This document shows, one piece after another, positions 36,849 through 44,233 of a stretch of 64,000 nt of DNA (the stretch's first letter is position 1; each line of letters starts with the position of its first letter). Source of the stretch: Methylocystis heyeri. GTDB taxonomy: Bacteria; Pseudomonadota; Alphaproteobacteria; Rhizobiales; Beijerinckiaceae. The stretch spans positions 62,001-126,000 of the forward strand of contig NZ_CP046053.1 in assembly GCF_004802635.2 (NCBI RefSeq), given 5' to 3'. Both the position numbers and the translations under genes were made by a program. The notes beneath the pieces are model-generated. The model was not told the DNA's origin, searched no databases, and worked only from the letters and a program-made list of their open reading frames with translations.

Positions 36849-38300
36849 TAGCAGCGCGGTGAAAAAGTCGGGGTTCGATCAATCGGGTTCTGGCATGACG
36901 ACGACGGTGAAGATGGCCGGCGCGCCCTCGAATTCGGCGATGATGATGATTGCCGCGGCAATATCCGTCTGAACTGCGAACAAGAGGGCGTTTTTGGCGC
37001 TCGCAGCCTCCTTCGGCGTGCCGCATCCGGTGAGCGCACGCATCAGCACGCCGAGATTGAACCCAGCGACGTGGATCAGGTATCGTTTGGCGACATTCTC
37101 GCGGCCTCGAAGCCAAGCCCGACGCATGCCGCCGCGATCGAGCACATGGGCGAAGCTGCGTTCGACCAGTTCGCCGCGCTTGCGCATGGCGGCGCGTCCG
37201 ACGCCGGATTTCAGCCGCGCGCGGTTGGCGTAGACCGCGTCACGCGCCGCTTCGTCGCCTCGCCAGCGTAAATAGCCTTTCGCCGGCAAAGGCTCGGCGA
37301 TCCGGCTCTTCCAGTCGCCGTCGTCGAGGTCCTTCAAAACCTCGCGCGAATGATAGCCCTTGTCCGCGATGATTTCGCAGGGATCGTCCGGCGTCGGCGC
37401 GAGGCCGACGGCGGAGAGATTGGCCTTCGCCGTCTCCAGCGTGTCGCCGAGCGTCGTCGTATCGCCCTTGTCGGCCTCATGGATCGGCGCGGCGACGATC
37501 ACGCCTGTGTCGAGATCGACCGCGTGCTCCGGCTTGTAGGCGAGATGCGTCGTCCCGTCCTTCATCCGCGCGATCTTCGCCTCGGCGTCCGTGGCGCTCG
37601 TCCAATCCTCGTTCGAGAGCTTCTTAGCCGTGCGCTTGCGGTCGAAACGCGCCAAATCCTCGGCGCTCGGGGTCGCGATCCCGCTTTCCTTCGCCATGCG
37701 TTCGAGCATCGCGTGATAAGTCTCGCCATTGTCGCGCCGCACGATGCTGCGCAGCGCCGCGTTCGCCTCCATGGTCGAACCGTCGACACCGATCCGCTCG
37801 CCCTTCACGAGGCCGCGCTCGGCGACGAGCTTCAGGACGAAGCCGAAAACCTTCTCGTGAACCTCGTGCGGCAGACGCGAGCGCGTCTTCGACAGCCACG
37901 AATGATCCGGAACTTTCTCGCGCGTCGAAAGACGCAGGAAATCCCGCAGCGAAAAAGAGTCCGCGCAGCGCCATACGATGCCGCGTTCGCTGTCGAGCCC
38001 TTCGAAGTAGCCGACCATGTGCATGCGGAAATAGCGCCCTGGTGGCAGCGACGGCGCGCCCATCTTCGCCGCGTAGTAGGGCTTGCAGGCGTTCTCGACG
38101 AAAACATCGAAGTCGGCGCCCTGCAAAACCTTCTGAAGCGCGTCGTAAAACGCGTGGCCGGGAGAGCGCGGAAACTCGGCCCACGTGACCACCAAATCGC
38201 CCTGCGCACCCGTCTCACGCCGCATCGCCATCAGAAAACCCCAGCCGAATCTCATCGCGAAACGGAATCAGCCGGACGCGACTTCGTCAACGGGCTGTTA
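36849..38300 (-). mobile_element. Second IS with DDE transposase, about 1.45 kb
   Basis: Imperfect terminal repeats of about 26 bp: TAGCAGCGCGGTGAAAAAGT at 36849 onward and the reverse complement of the segment ending at 38300, reading TAACAGCCCGTTGACGAAGT. They bracket one minus-strand transposase. Exact ends are uncertain by a few bases and no target duplication is evident. Confidence 0.75.
36879..38255 (-). CDS. IS1182/IS5-type transposase
   Basis: A 458-residue DDE transposase, related to but clearly distinct from the one at 35323. N-terminal domain with PPGRYFRMHMVGYFEGLDSERGI and VPDHSWLSKTRSRL; catalytic core with GVDGSTMEANAALR (first Asp), IIADKGYHSREVLKDL (second Asp) and KRGELVERSFAHVLDRGGMRR (Glu). 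No zinc-type insert is seen. The first ATG (38255) was kept although ATG codons at 38231 and 38225 are possible. It appears intact. Confidence 0.88.
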   Translation of the reverse strand: MRFGWGFLMAMRRETGAQGDLVVTWAEFPRSPGHAFYDALQKVLQGADFDVFVENACKPYYAAKMGAPSLPPGRYFRMHMVGYFEGLDSERGIVWRCADSFSLRDFLRLSTREKVPDHSWLSKTRSRLPHEVHEKVFGFVLKLVAERGLVKGERIGVDGSTMEANAALRSIVRRDNGETYHAMLERMAKESGIATPSAEDLARFDRKRTAKKLSNEDWTSATDAEAKIARMKDGTTHLAYKPEHAVDLDTGVIVAAPIHEADKGDTTTLGDTLETAKANLSAVGLAPTPDDPCEIIADKGYHSREVLKDLDDGDWKSRIAEPLPAKGYLRWRGDEAARDAVYANRARLKSGVGRAAMRKRGELVERSFAHVLDRGGMRRAWLRGRENVAKRYLIHVAGFNLGVLMRALTGCGTPKEAASAKNALLFAVQTDIAAAIIIIAEFEGAPAIFTVVVMPEPD

Positions 38301-38396
38301 GGAGGCTTGCGAAACTCGATTGCCTTTTGAAGGCGTTCTGAAAGGGGATTATGAATGGAAAAAGCCCCCTATTTTTCCGAGGGCGCCCCGCACCAA

Positions 38397-38424
38397 CCTT
38401 ACGCAAACGACCGTTTGCGTAAGG
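38397..38424. repeat. Perfect 28-bp palindrome beside a Tn3-type end
   Basis: Arms CCTTACGCAAACG (38397-38409) and CGTTTGCGTAAGG (38412-38424) around AC. It lies 24 bp from the 38-bp Tn3-like end at 38449-38486 and could be a protein site or a terminator. Confidence 0.8.
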
Positions 38425-38448
38425 ACGCTGAATTTTCGCGGCTTGCGC

Positions 38449-38486
38449 CTTAGCGTACGATTTTGGACAGATCGTATAGCGACCCC
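38449..38486 (-). repeat. Isolated 38-bp Tn3-family terminal repeat
   Basis: On the minus strand it starts GGGGTCGCTATACGATC and ends ACGCTAAG, exactly 38 bp, the standard Tn3-family form. Its outer (GGGG) side faces right. It differs from the 95-bp repeats, so it belongs to another Tn3-type transposon whose remainder is missing. Confidence 0.7.
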
Positions 38487-38493
38487 GGATAGG

Positions 38494-38871
38494 CTAGCGC
38501 GCGGTCGCTTTCAAGAATGTGGTCTTGTCATCAGAAGACATGTCGTCCCACGCCCCCTCGATGAAAGTAGCTGTCGCCATTTGCTGTTGGGTGAAAGAGG
38601 CGCCCTTTGATTCCATGTTTGCGGCGAAGCCGAACATCACATCTGAAGACTGTGGAGACATGAAGCCATGCATAATATATGCTGCTGGGACAGAAAGGCG
38701 ACTGGAAAACGTCATTACTCCGTCGAAGAACTCCTTCTCTTTTCGATTGTTACCAATCCAAGACGGCCGTTTGCCCCAAACGTCGATCTCGGACTGGCGT
38801 AACGCCACTTTAAAGTCGTGATCATTGAGTTCAGCATTTTTATTTCCAAATATTGCACTAAGAATACCCAT
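38494..38871 (-). CDS. Unknown 125-aa protein, low GC
   Basis: A soluble protein starting MGILSAIFGNKNAELN, with the ATG at 38871 chosen because AAGGAAAT lies about 8 bp upstream. It contains VPAAYIMHGFMS and FTQQQMATATFIEGAWDDM and ends DDKTTFLKATAR. Family not recognised; no catalytic motif seen. It is transcribed from the second copy of the promoter-like repeat (38918-38947), like the 34639 gene, and it is part of the cargo of the Tn3-type unit. The two genes sharing this promoter have unrelated proteins. Confidence 0.6.
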   Translation of the reverse strand: MGILSAIFGNKNAELNDHDFKVALRQSEIDVWGKRPSWIGNNRKEKEFFDGVMTFSSRLSVPAAYIMHGFMSPQSSDVMFGFAANMESKGASFTQQQMATATFIEGAWDDMSSDDKTTFLKATAR

Positions 38872-38917
38872 CTTATATATTTCCTTTTCGGCGCTAGTAT
38901 TGCACTCTTCACAGTGC

Positions 38918-38947
38918 ATTCTATTCGCCTCGGGCGAACTTCCGCAA
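38918..38947 (-). promoter_or_regulatory. Promoter-like repeat, copy 2
   Basis: TTGCGG (38947-38942), 18-bp spacer, TAGAAT (38923-38918) on the minus strand, upstream of the 38494-38871 gene. The two copies share about 35 bp including CGTTGCGGA and GTTCGCCCGAG. Confidence 0.5.
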
Positions 38948-39102
38948 CGGGTCGATTCCGGCCTTTTCGCAGCCCTCTCACCTCCCCCTTACAAATCGCA
39001 AATATTCACGATGAATAGCAGGAATGGTTTTGCTGTTTTCGTGATTATTGATCTCACGCGAGAACAGCGCGGCACACGAATGAGGCAATAGGAGTGCATC
39101 AA

Positions 39103-39438
39103 ATGTCCCGATATCATGCAAGTGTTCATTACAATGATTGGAAAGGCTCTGCCGCCGCCGACAATGCGGACCTGCGCGGCCTCCATGCGCTACTCTCCGA
39201 ACGCCGACTGATCAGCAGAAATGAGGTAGTTGTCCGCTTCAAAGCCAATGTTTGGATACATCACACGCAGGCACTGTATTTTTCAGTTTCCGCCGACGTT
39301 TCGGAGCAGAGCGCTGTTGAGAACGCAGCTCTTAAAGTGCGGAAGGTCGACATTAGTGAGCTGTCGCCGATACAGTTCTTCGGCCTGTTCAAGCGCTTTG
39401 AAATCGCGCTCGAACATAAGGACTTTCACGCCGTTTGA
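39103..39438 (+). CDS. Unknown 111-aa protein
   Basis: Opens MSRYHASVHYNDWKGSAAADNAD and continues with a mixed alpha/beta sequence (RRLISRNEVVVRFKANVWIHH, ALYFSVSADVSEQ), ending EIALEHKDFHAV. The upstream AATAGGAGTGC (AGGAG at 39090-39094) supports the ATG at 39103 or 39094. No family is recognised. It lies between two Tn3-like ends, in the right part of the cargo region, and points toward the right inverted repeat. Confidence 0.55.
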   Translation: MSRYHASVHYNDWKGSAAADNADLRGLHALLSERRLISRNEVVVRFKANVWIHHTQALYFSVSADVSEQSAVENAALKVRKVDISELSPIQFFGLFKRFEIALEHKDFHAV

Positions 39439-39557
39439 ATACGAAGGGCCAGAGGAGAGGACTGACAAGTCGCCAGTGCGAGTTCCTGCTCGGCCGTCGA
39501 AACTCGTGCATAACCGATCCGGACCATCGACATTCACCGGGGTTCGTCCGCTTTCTC

Positions 39558-39647
39558 GTCCGGCAATCATCTTGTCCGGTTTGCCATTGTCAAGCGTGTT
39601 TCCGGACAGATCGCGGATGACCGGGAAACGGCCTATTGCCGGACAAG
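39558..39647. repeat. Interleaved inverted repeats, candidate resolution site
   Basis: GTCCGGCAA (39558-39566) pairs with TTGCCGGAC (39636-39644), and CTTGTCCGG (39571-39579) pairs with CCGGACAAG (39639-39647); a further TTCCGGACAG lies at about 39600. Clusters of this kind inside a Tn3-type unit suggest a cointegrate resolution site, but no resolvase gene is present to support it. Confidence 0.35.
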
Positions 39648-39719
39648 CTTGTGGAGTGGCGGATGGCGCCTGGAATCCGGCGCGGGCGGGTTCCTGCTCG
39701 GTTTCCGCGCCCCGGCTCA

Positions 39720-39878
39720 ATAGCCTTTCAGCACGCAGAACGGCGCCTCCGCGGTTCCAAACACCGACATGCCCGGCCGGACTGCGACGCAGCGATGGGT
39801 GCGGCCGTTGTCTTCTTTGCCGTCTTGCAACTCGATCTTCAGCCCCTCGGCCCGCATCTTCTGCGCCGTCGCCGCCAT
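39720..39878 (-). CDS. Short frame of 52 aa, probable gene fragment
   Basis: Opens MAATAQKMRAEGLKIELQDGK and ends VFGTAEAPFCVLKGY. The frame continues upstream into the Tn3-like end at 39882, which suggests that the 5' part of a longer gene was replaced by the transposon end. The codon use is GC-rich, unlike the small cargo genes, so it is probably a fragment of the older surrounding DNA. I cannot name a family. Confidence 0.35.
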
Positions 39879-39881
39879 GCT

Positions 39882-39919
39882 GGGGTCGTTTGCGGGAGAG
39901 GGCGGAATCCTACGCCAGG
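39882..39919 (+). repeat. Degenerate Tn3-family end, inside the unit
   Basis: Shares the first 23 bp (GGGGTCGTTTGCGGGAGAGG and on) with the right 95-bp repeat, then diverges, ending ACGCCAGG rather than ACGCTAAG. It points the same way as the left repeat, so it and 40034-40128 bracket a 247-bp segment that could be a miniature element. Confidence 0.6.
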
Positions 39920-40033
39920 GGCGTTTCAATCGTAGCCGCTTAGGAAAATTGATTGTGGCACGGGTTAAGATACAGAAATTCAGAGGGTTCTGGCCGAATT
40001 CCCGGCTTTCTTAAATCCTAGTTTGCGATTGGA

Positions 40034-40128
40034 TACTCCCTCTTTCCCGCTCAATTCGGCGTAACCATATGAATTCAATATCATACGCGCGTTAGCGTAG
40101 CTTTTCGCCCTCTCCCGCAAACGACCCC
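40034..40128 (-). repeat. Tn3-family right inverted repeat, 95 bp
   Basis: Reverse complement of 33922-34016 with four mismatches, followed directly by CGCAT (40129-40133), the same 5 bp that precede the left repeat. Confidence 0.9.
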
Positions 40129-40310
40129 CGCATCGAGCGGCGCCGCTCTCAGAGAGGCTCGCAGAAGGTCGTGAGTTGCTTTTTCCGCTTTCCGTGATAA
40201 GCTCTAACCTAGTTAATCTATTGTTTTAGTTCCATAATTAGCATTATGCGAATCAACTGACAGAAAGACAGACAGCAGCTCGCTCGCTCGGACCGCTCTA
40301 ACAAACAGCT

Positions 40311-40886
40311 TCAGAGATCGGCGTGGCGCTTCGCAAGCCTTGCCGAAAGCTGGATGAGTTTTTGGGTTTTCAGGATGTCGACAAACGCGGGCGCCGAGAC
40401 GCGCGTCATGTTGAGATTGCGCCGCGCATTCGCGAGGGAGGCAGTCGTAAGCTCTGGGGCGGAATCAAAGAGATCAGCCAGAAATGCGTCCGGGGTTTGC
40501 CTGCTCAAGCCATGCTTCCGCAGCTCCTTTTCCGGGAAATCACGAAGATTCCAGGTGAGGATTACGGACGCGCGACTGGCGATCCCAGCCGCGACGACAT
40601 GACGATCGTTTGGATCCGGCAAGGTGACCGCGCCAATGTGTTCGTCGTAGGGGGCGATCAAGGCGTGCGGCAGAGCCGCGTTCATCAGGTTCCGTGTGAT
40701 CTGCAAGCGCTCAATAGAAATCGCGGGCGCGTTAGCCGCCAGATTCCGAATCCATTCCTCGTGAATTTCATCCGTCCAACGCGCCTCGACCAAGTGGTCT
40801 ACCGCCGTTTGCACGACGATATTCCTCAGATGGAAGGGATAGAGAACGCATGCGTCCAAGATGACGACGGCAGGCTCAAACGCCAT
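40311..40886 (-). CDS. PIN-domain toxin of a toxin-antitoxin pair
   Basis: A 191-residue PIN-fold ribonuclease. Acidic metal-binding residues are seen in VVILDACVLYP (first Asp), the DEIHEEW region and LPDPNDRHVVAAGIAS (conserved DxxDxH), followed by ILTWNLRDFPEKEL with the last Asp, which together match the PIN_3-type VapC-like toxins. The ATG at 40886 overlaps the antitoxin stop by 11 bp; an upstream ATG at 40910 is possible. Such toxins cleave RNA when their partner is lost, which stabilises the plasmid. It reads away from the antitoxin promoter as the second gene. Confidence 0.82.
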   Translation of the reverse strand: MAFEPAVVILDACVLYPFHLRNIVVQTAVDHLVEARWTDEIHEEWIRNLAANAPAISIERLQITRNLMNAALPHALIAPYDEHIGAVTLPDPNDRHVVAAGIASRASVILTWNLRDFPEKELRKHGLSRQTPDAFLADLFDSAPELTTASLANARRNLNMTRVSAPAFVDILKTQKLIQLSARLAKRHADL

Positions 40887-41322
40887 AGAGTTGCTGAAGT
40901 TCTTCGGCATCGTCGGCGAGCGCCTTCATAACCGCGCTCTGCGCGTCAATTTTCGCCTTGAGCTCGAGCACGTCTCTCAATGTCGCGCGGCGATGCTTGC
41001 CGACATAGCGGAACGGCAGGTCGCCCACGTCCATGCGATGCACGACGAGGGGACGCGAGACGCCGAGGATACTCGCCGCATCGTTGGGGCTCAGTTCCTG
41101 CTCTTCGGTCAGGACTGCGACCCGGTCGCCGTCCAGCAGATGGCCAAGAAGAGCTTCGATCAGCGCCGCAGCGTCCGGCGGCAACGACAGGGTCTGATCG
41201 GAGCCGGACCGGCGCTTGACCCGCACCTCAACTTGGTCGCCCTTTGCCAGCTTGCCCAAGCGGCCGGCCTCCTTCCGAGCGGCATGGGACAACTCAACGA
41301 ACTGAAGCACCTGGGTGGTCAT
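40876..41322 (-). CDS. Helix-turn-helix antitoxin
   Basis: A 148-residue protein. The C-terminal part has an excisionase/MerR-like DNA-binding domain: ELSPNDAASILGVSRPLVVHRMDVGDLPFRYVGKHRRATLRDVLEL. The N-terminal half is basic and helical. Antitoxins of PIN_3-type toxins often carry this HTH_17-like domain. The ATG at 41322 is set by AAAGGGGAA about 8 bp upstream, rather than the longer open frame. It is the first gene of the pair and likely represses its own promoter (41344-41372), which has an imperfect palindrome. Confidence 0.78.
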   Translation of the reverse strand: MTTQVLQFVELSHAARKEAGRLGKLAKGDQVEVRVKRRSGSDQTLSLPPDAAALIEALLGHLLDGDRVAVLTEEQELSPNDAASILGVSRPLVVHRMDVGDLPFRYVGKHRRATLRDVLELKAKIDAQSAVMKALADDAEELQQLYGV

Positions 41323-41343
41323 GGCCGATTCCCCTTTAACCTC

Positions 41344-41372
41344 AATGTAGCCCAATTGCGCCTTAAGTGCAA
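41344..41372 (-). promoter_or_regulatory. Promoter of the toxin-antitoxin pair
   Basis: Minus strand TTGCAC (41372-41367), 17-bp spacer, TACATT (41349-41344), ending 22 bp before the antitoxin ATG. The spacer and -35 lie in an imperfect palindrome (ATTGCGCCTTAAGTGCAAT), a likely operator for self-repression. Confidence 0.65.
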
Positions 41373-41519
41373 TAAGTGAAAGTTGCGCGGGCGAGTGGAT
41401 CGAAACAGGATCTCTCCTCTGCGTCGACGACGCGGGCCAACCAGTGATAGGCGACTCACGCGCCGGTGCGGAGACCCGAGCCTTACCCGGCATGCTTCCC
41501 GCCGCGCTTCTCCTTACGC

Positions 41520-41942
41520 TCACCCGGCCATACGCAAGCCAATCTCGACGCCAGCTCCGAGCAGCGCCACGCCGAGCAGCATGCCCACCACCAACCATTG
41601 CAACATTTGCCTTCGCGCCGCGTCACGCGCAACATCCCTCGCCGCGCTCGCGATCGCTTTCGCCAGATCGGCTTTGGCGGCCTCGACGCTTGCGCGTATC
41701 GTGGCGTCGGCGGTAGTTCGCGTCTCGTCTAAAATTCGCTTGGCTTCCTTGCCAATCTCCTTGGGAAATTGACGATAGAGACTTTCGTAAAATTGTAGCG
41801 CGTAGAGCACCAGCCACAGCGCATCATTGTCGCGCAATCCCAAGGCGCTCTGAACGCGCCGCAGTTGGTCGCGTTCCGCAATCGTCGCGGCGCGGCCGAG
41901 CAATCTTTCGTATGCCGTTTCGACCCGGGTTTCCTCAGGCAT
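41520..41942 (-). CDS. traM: TraM-like conjugation protein
   Basis: A 140-residue protein with helical, charged N-terminal two-thirds (ETAYERLLGRAATIAERDQL, coiled coil DETRTTADATIRASVEAAKADL) and one C-terminal membrane helix (LQWLVVGMLLGVALLGAGVEIG). Size, C-terminal anchor and position right after the TraL-like gene match TraM of IncP-like Tra1 regions. The ATG at 41942 overlaps the traL stop by 8 bp. Its role in transfer is not well defined; it may help the relaxosome reach the membrane. Identity rests mainly on gene order. Confidence 0.55.
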   Translation of the reverse strand: MPEETRVETAYERLLGRAATIAERDQLRRVQSALGLRDNDALWLVLYALQFYESLYRQFPKEIGKEAKRILDETRTTADATIRASVEAAKADLAKAIASAARDVARDAARRQMLQWLVVGMLLGVALLGAGVEIGLRMAG

Positions 41943-42618
41943 CGACGAGCCCAGGGAAAATCTTGTTGACCTCTTCGAGCCAACGGCGCAGTTCGGCGCG
42001 GTTGCCAATGGGCATGGTTCGCCATGCTTTGGCGATGCTCAACCGATCGCTGTAGAGTGCGTCGCTCACCCGGTCGGCCATATCGGGAAACAAGACCGAG
42101 CGCCCGCCCTTCCTTTCAACGGCCTTTTTCACATCCGAGCCATTGTAGAGCTCGAACTTCGCGTCGGCGCCGAAGTAGCCGTTTTTCACCACGTGCAGCG
42201 CGGAATTTCCAATCGCCTCCACATAATCTTGCATCAGTTCGAGACTGTCGCGCTGGCGGTTGATGACCCACAAGGTCACCAGATTCCTTTGCAACTCGTC
42301 GAGCGATTTGCTGAGGGTCCCGCCATATTGCGCGACCCCCACGTTGTTGCGCGCCGCCGTGTTGACGACGACCACGCATTCCCTGTGCTCGTCGCAAATG
42401 TTGACGAACTGAATCCAGCCATCCGCGTCGTCCAGATTGACGAGTTTGCAGGTCACTTCCTCTTCGTAGGATTTCAGGACGTCAGGGTTCGACGTGTCGG
42501 CGTCGATCAAAAACACCTCGTCGTCATTCTCCTTGAGATAATGGACGAGCGCCATCGTCACGAGCGATTTGCCGACGCCGCCCTTGCTGCCGCCGACGAC
42601 ATAGATTGGCTTATTCAT
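41935..42618 (-). CDS. traL: TraL-like ParA-superfamily ATPase
   Basis: A 227-residue P-loop ATPase of the ParA/MinD group with the deviant Walker A GGSKGGVGKSLVT at residues 8-20, the Walker A' FLIDADTSNPD near 37, and the Walker B-type region VVVVNTAARNN. IncP TraL proteins have this fold and lie between traM and traK, as here. The protein could position relaxosome or transfer components. The ATG at 42618 was chosen over the longer frame. The gene starts 11 bp after the traK stop and overlaps traM, so the three form one operon reading away from oriT. Confidence 0.78.
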   Translation of the reverse strand: MNKPIYVVGGSKGGVGKSLVTMALVHYLKENDDEVFLIDADTSNPDVLKSYEEEVTCKLVNLDDADGWIQFVNICDEHRECVVVVNTAARNNVGVAQYGGTLSKSLDELQRNLVTLWVINRQRDSLELMQDYVEAIGNSALHVVKNGYFGADAKFELYNGSDVKKAVERKGGRSVLFPDMADRVSDALYSDRLSIAKAWRTMPIGNRAELRRWLEEVNKIFPGLVDA

Positions 42619-42629
42619 CGAATGGTCTC

Positions 42630-43253
42630 CTAAATTGTGTCTCGATCGCGTCGGAGCGGAAACGACCACGCCGGCACGACTTCTCCGCCCTCGGTTCCAG
42701 AGTTCTCCGCTCGAGCCGCCGCGCCCGGTTTCGGGGGCTTCGGCATCGGCGGGATTTCACGACGTTCCGACTCCGCCGCTTCCCCAGCTCTCGCCTGGCC
42801 GATGGGCTTCGGCGGCTTTGGCATGGGGGGAACCGCCGGCTGCTCCGCGGCGCGCTCGACGGCGGCGGTCCCCGGTCTCGGCGCCGCCGGCAAAGAGCGC
42901 CTCTCTTCGGATGGCGCGCCGAGAGGCTTGTCGGCCCGGGCCTTCAGCTGAGGCATCGAACCGTCTTGCGGCTTCACCTTCGGCCGAGCCGTAGCGACGC
43001 CGAGGCCGATTTCCCGCGCCGGCCGTCGGCTTTGGCTGAGGTAATTTTTCAGCGTCCCTACTGAAATCTGGAGCCCGCTCTTCTGCAGAATCACTCGCAG
43101 ATCGTCCAAGCTGAGATTTTTGTCTTTGCGCGCCTTTATCAGTTCGGGGGCCAGGTCTCGGATCAAAGCCGCCCGCGAGCGATGCGCCTCTCTTGGCGGT
43201 TCCGCTGCCAGGCTTTTGCGAATCGCGTTCGCCACTTCGTTAGAAAGCTTCAT
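42630..43253 (-). CDS. traK: TraK-like oriT-binding protein
   Basis: A 207-residue protein with an N-terminal DNA-binding region (ALIRDLAPELIKARKDKNLSL, LRVILQKSGLQISVGTLKNYL), which resembles the helix-turn-helix part of TraK-like proteins, and a low-complexity, proline-rich C-terminus with two copies of PPMPKPPKP. TraK of RP4 binds and bends oriT and is the first gene of the leftward tra operon, exactly the position here. The proline-rich tail is unusual and could contact partner proteins. The ATG is the first base of the operon next to oriT. Confidence 0.7.
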   Translation of the reverse strand: MKLSNEVANAIRKSLAAEPPREAHRSRAALIRDLAPELIKARKDKNLSLDDLRVILQKSGLQISVGTLKNYLSQSRRPAREIGLGVATARPKVKPQDGSMPQLKARADKPLGAPSEERRSLPAAPRPGTAAVERAAEQPAVPPMPKPPKPIGQARAGEAAESERREIPPMPKPPKPGAAARAENSGTEGGEVVPAWSFPLRRDRDTI

Positions 43254-43828
43254 GACCGCTCATTATATCAAACTGCAAATAGCGTCCAGCTTCAAAATCA
43301 CCAAGGCTTTCACGCATTCGTAGTCGGCTGGTTTCCGCACTCGTGCCGACATCCACTCCTTACGCTTTCTCTGCCCTCTTCCGACATCGCCTGGACAGTC
43401 ACCCAAACGGTGACGGCGCATTACCGAAAAAATGCCCAACCGGTGCCCGACCGATGACGGGTCGGGCCCAAATTATTGCGAGTTCGTTCGAAGCGAGCAC
43501 CAAGGTGACGCCAGAACGATGACACGGTGATGCCATGACGATGCCGAGCACGTGTCTTCAATTATTAAGATAAGCTACCTATTTGTTACGCAATTGTGGC
43601 GCATCTATGCTTTTGGCCATTCTATAAAAATGACGCAAAATGCCTCCAATAAATCTAACAAAGTATCAAGAAATCATACAGATGAAGATATATGAGCTGT
43701 TTAGAGAATATGTTATGGCAGGATACCGAAAATGTAATACATTTTCTTGTGTGCCCTCGCCGGACGGGCTAAGATCGCGTTCGGCAGTTTGGCAAGCCAA
43801 ACCGAACGCTCAAAAACGACGCGCCGAC
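43254..43828. other. oriT: Origin of transfer (oriT) region between traK and traJ
   Basis: A 575-bp gene-free divergent region. It contains an RP4-type nic motif on the minus strand, TATCCTGCC (43725-43717), with the predicted nick between 43719 and 43718, and a perfect inverted repeat GAAAATGTA-A-TACATTTTC at 43728-43746, 2 bp from the motif. A second, imperfect hairpin with arms GTTTGGC and GCCAAAC lies at 43779-43807, just before traJ. The left part is rich in direct AT-poor blocks; the middle (43560-43740) is AT-rich, as is usual near nic. Confidence 0.75.
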
Positions 43829-44233
43829 ATGACGGAACCCAAAGCGAAATCCCGAAAGAAAGCGCTCATGCGAACGGTCCGCATGAGCGAAGAGGAGTTC
43901 GAACTCTTTGCCGGCTTCTGCGCTTCACAGGGCCTCACGACGAGTGAAGCGCTCCGCAGGCTCGCGCGATCGGCGGCGCTTCTCGGCCCAACACTGACCG
44001 GCGAAGCGCGGGCGGAGATCGTCGCGCTCACGCGTCAGATGCGGGCGATCGGAACGAACCTCAATCAGGCGGTCCACCGCATGAACGCGGGCCACATGGT
44101 TCCCGAAGACGAAATGACGCGCTACCTCGACGGGGTTCACGGGACGATCGTGGAGCTCGATCGCCTGTATCGCTCCTTGTGCGCCAGAGCCCATAAACGC
44201 GCCGTGCAGGCAGTTGCGAGGCCTGTCGCATGA
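43829..44233 (+). CDS. traJ: TraJ/MobC-like relaxosome accessory protein
   Basis: A 134-residue protein with an N-terminal ribbon-helix-helix-type DNA-binding part (KKALMRTVRMSEEEFELFAGF, LTTSEALRRLARSA) and a MobC-like C-terminal region with ALTRQMRAIGTNLNQAVHRMN. RP4 TraJ binds next to nic and guides the relaxase; the adjacent inverted repeat at 43728-43746 is the likely site. I took the ATG at 43829; a longer frame to 43640 would run over the nic motif. The stop overlaps the traI start (ATGA), so both are made from one mRNA. Confidence 0.85.
   Translation: MTEPKAKSRKKALMRTVRMSEEEFELFAGFCASQGLTTSEALRRLARSAALLGPTLTGEARAEIVALTRQMRAIGTNLNQAVHRMNAGHMVPEDEMTRYLDGVHGTIVELDRLYRSLCARAHKRAVQAVARPVA

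Larger units (their letters stand above)
33922..40128. mobile_element. Transposase-less Tn3-family unit, 6.2 kb, with 5-bp target duplication
   Basis: Inverted repeats at 33922-34016 and 40034-40128 (95 bp, four mismatches) start GGGGTCGTTTGCGGGAG and keep ACGCTAA near position 30-38, the Tn3-family terminal pattern. The unit is flanked by identical CGCAT (33917-33921 and 40129-40133), the 5-bp duplication expected of Tn3-type transposition. No Tn3 transposase or resolvase gene lies inside, so it would depend on a transposase in trans. Contents: five small unrecognised frames, two IS elements and further Tn3-like ends. Confidence 0.88.

Noticed and set aside
37350-38330. Plus-strand frame of 326 aa opposite the second transposase
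   Set aside because: Shadow of the DDE transposase, which has all catalytic motifs on the minus strand.
38320-38610. Plus-strand frame of 96 aa
   Set aside because: It runs across a Tn3-type end and a palindrome and overlaps a better supported minus-strand gene.
39440-39480. A protein-like AGTRTGDL string on the minus strand that often comes from tRNA 3' ends
   Set aside because: No cloverleaf, T-loop or acceptor stem could be drawn in the DNA; not called a tRNA or att site.
33922-40128. Autonomous Tn3 transposon
   Set aside because: No transposase of about 1,000 aa and no resolvase gene lies between the repeats.
43640-43828. Longer TraJ start at 43640
   Set aside because: The extra residues would cover the nic motif and inverted repeat and are AT-rich without TraJ-like features; ATG at 43829 is preferred.
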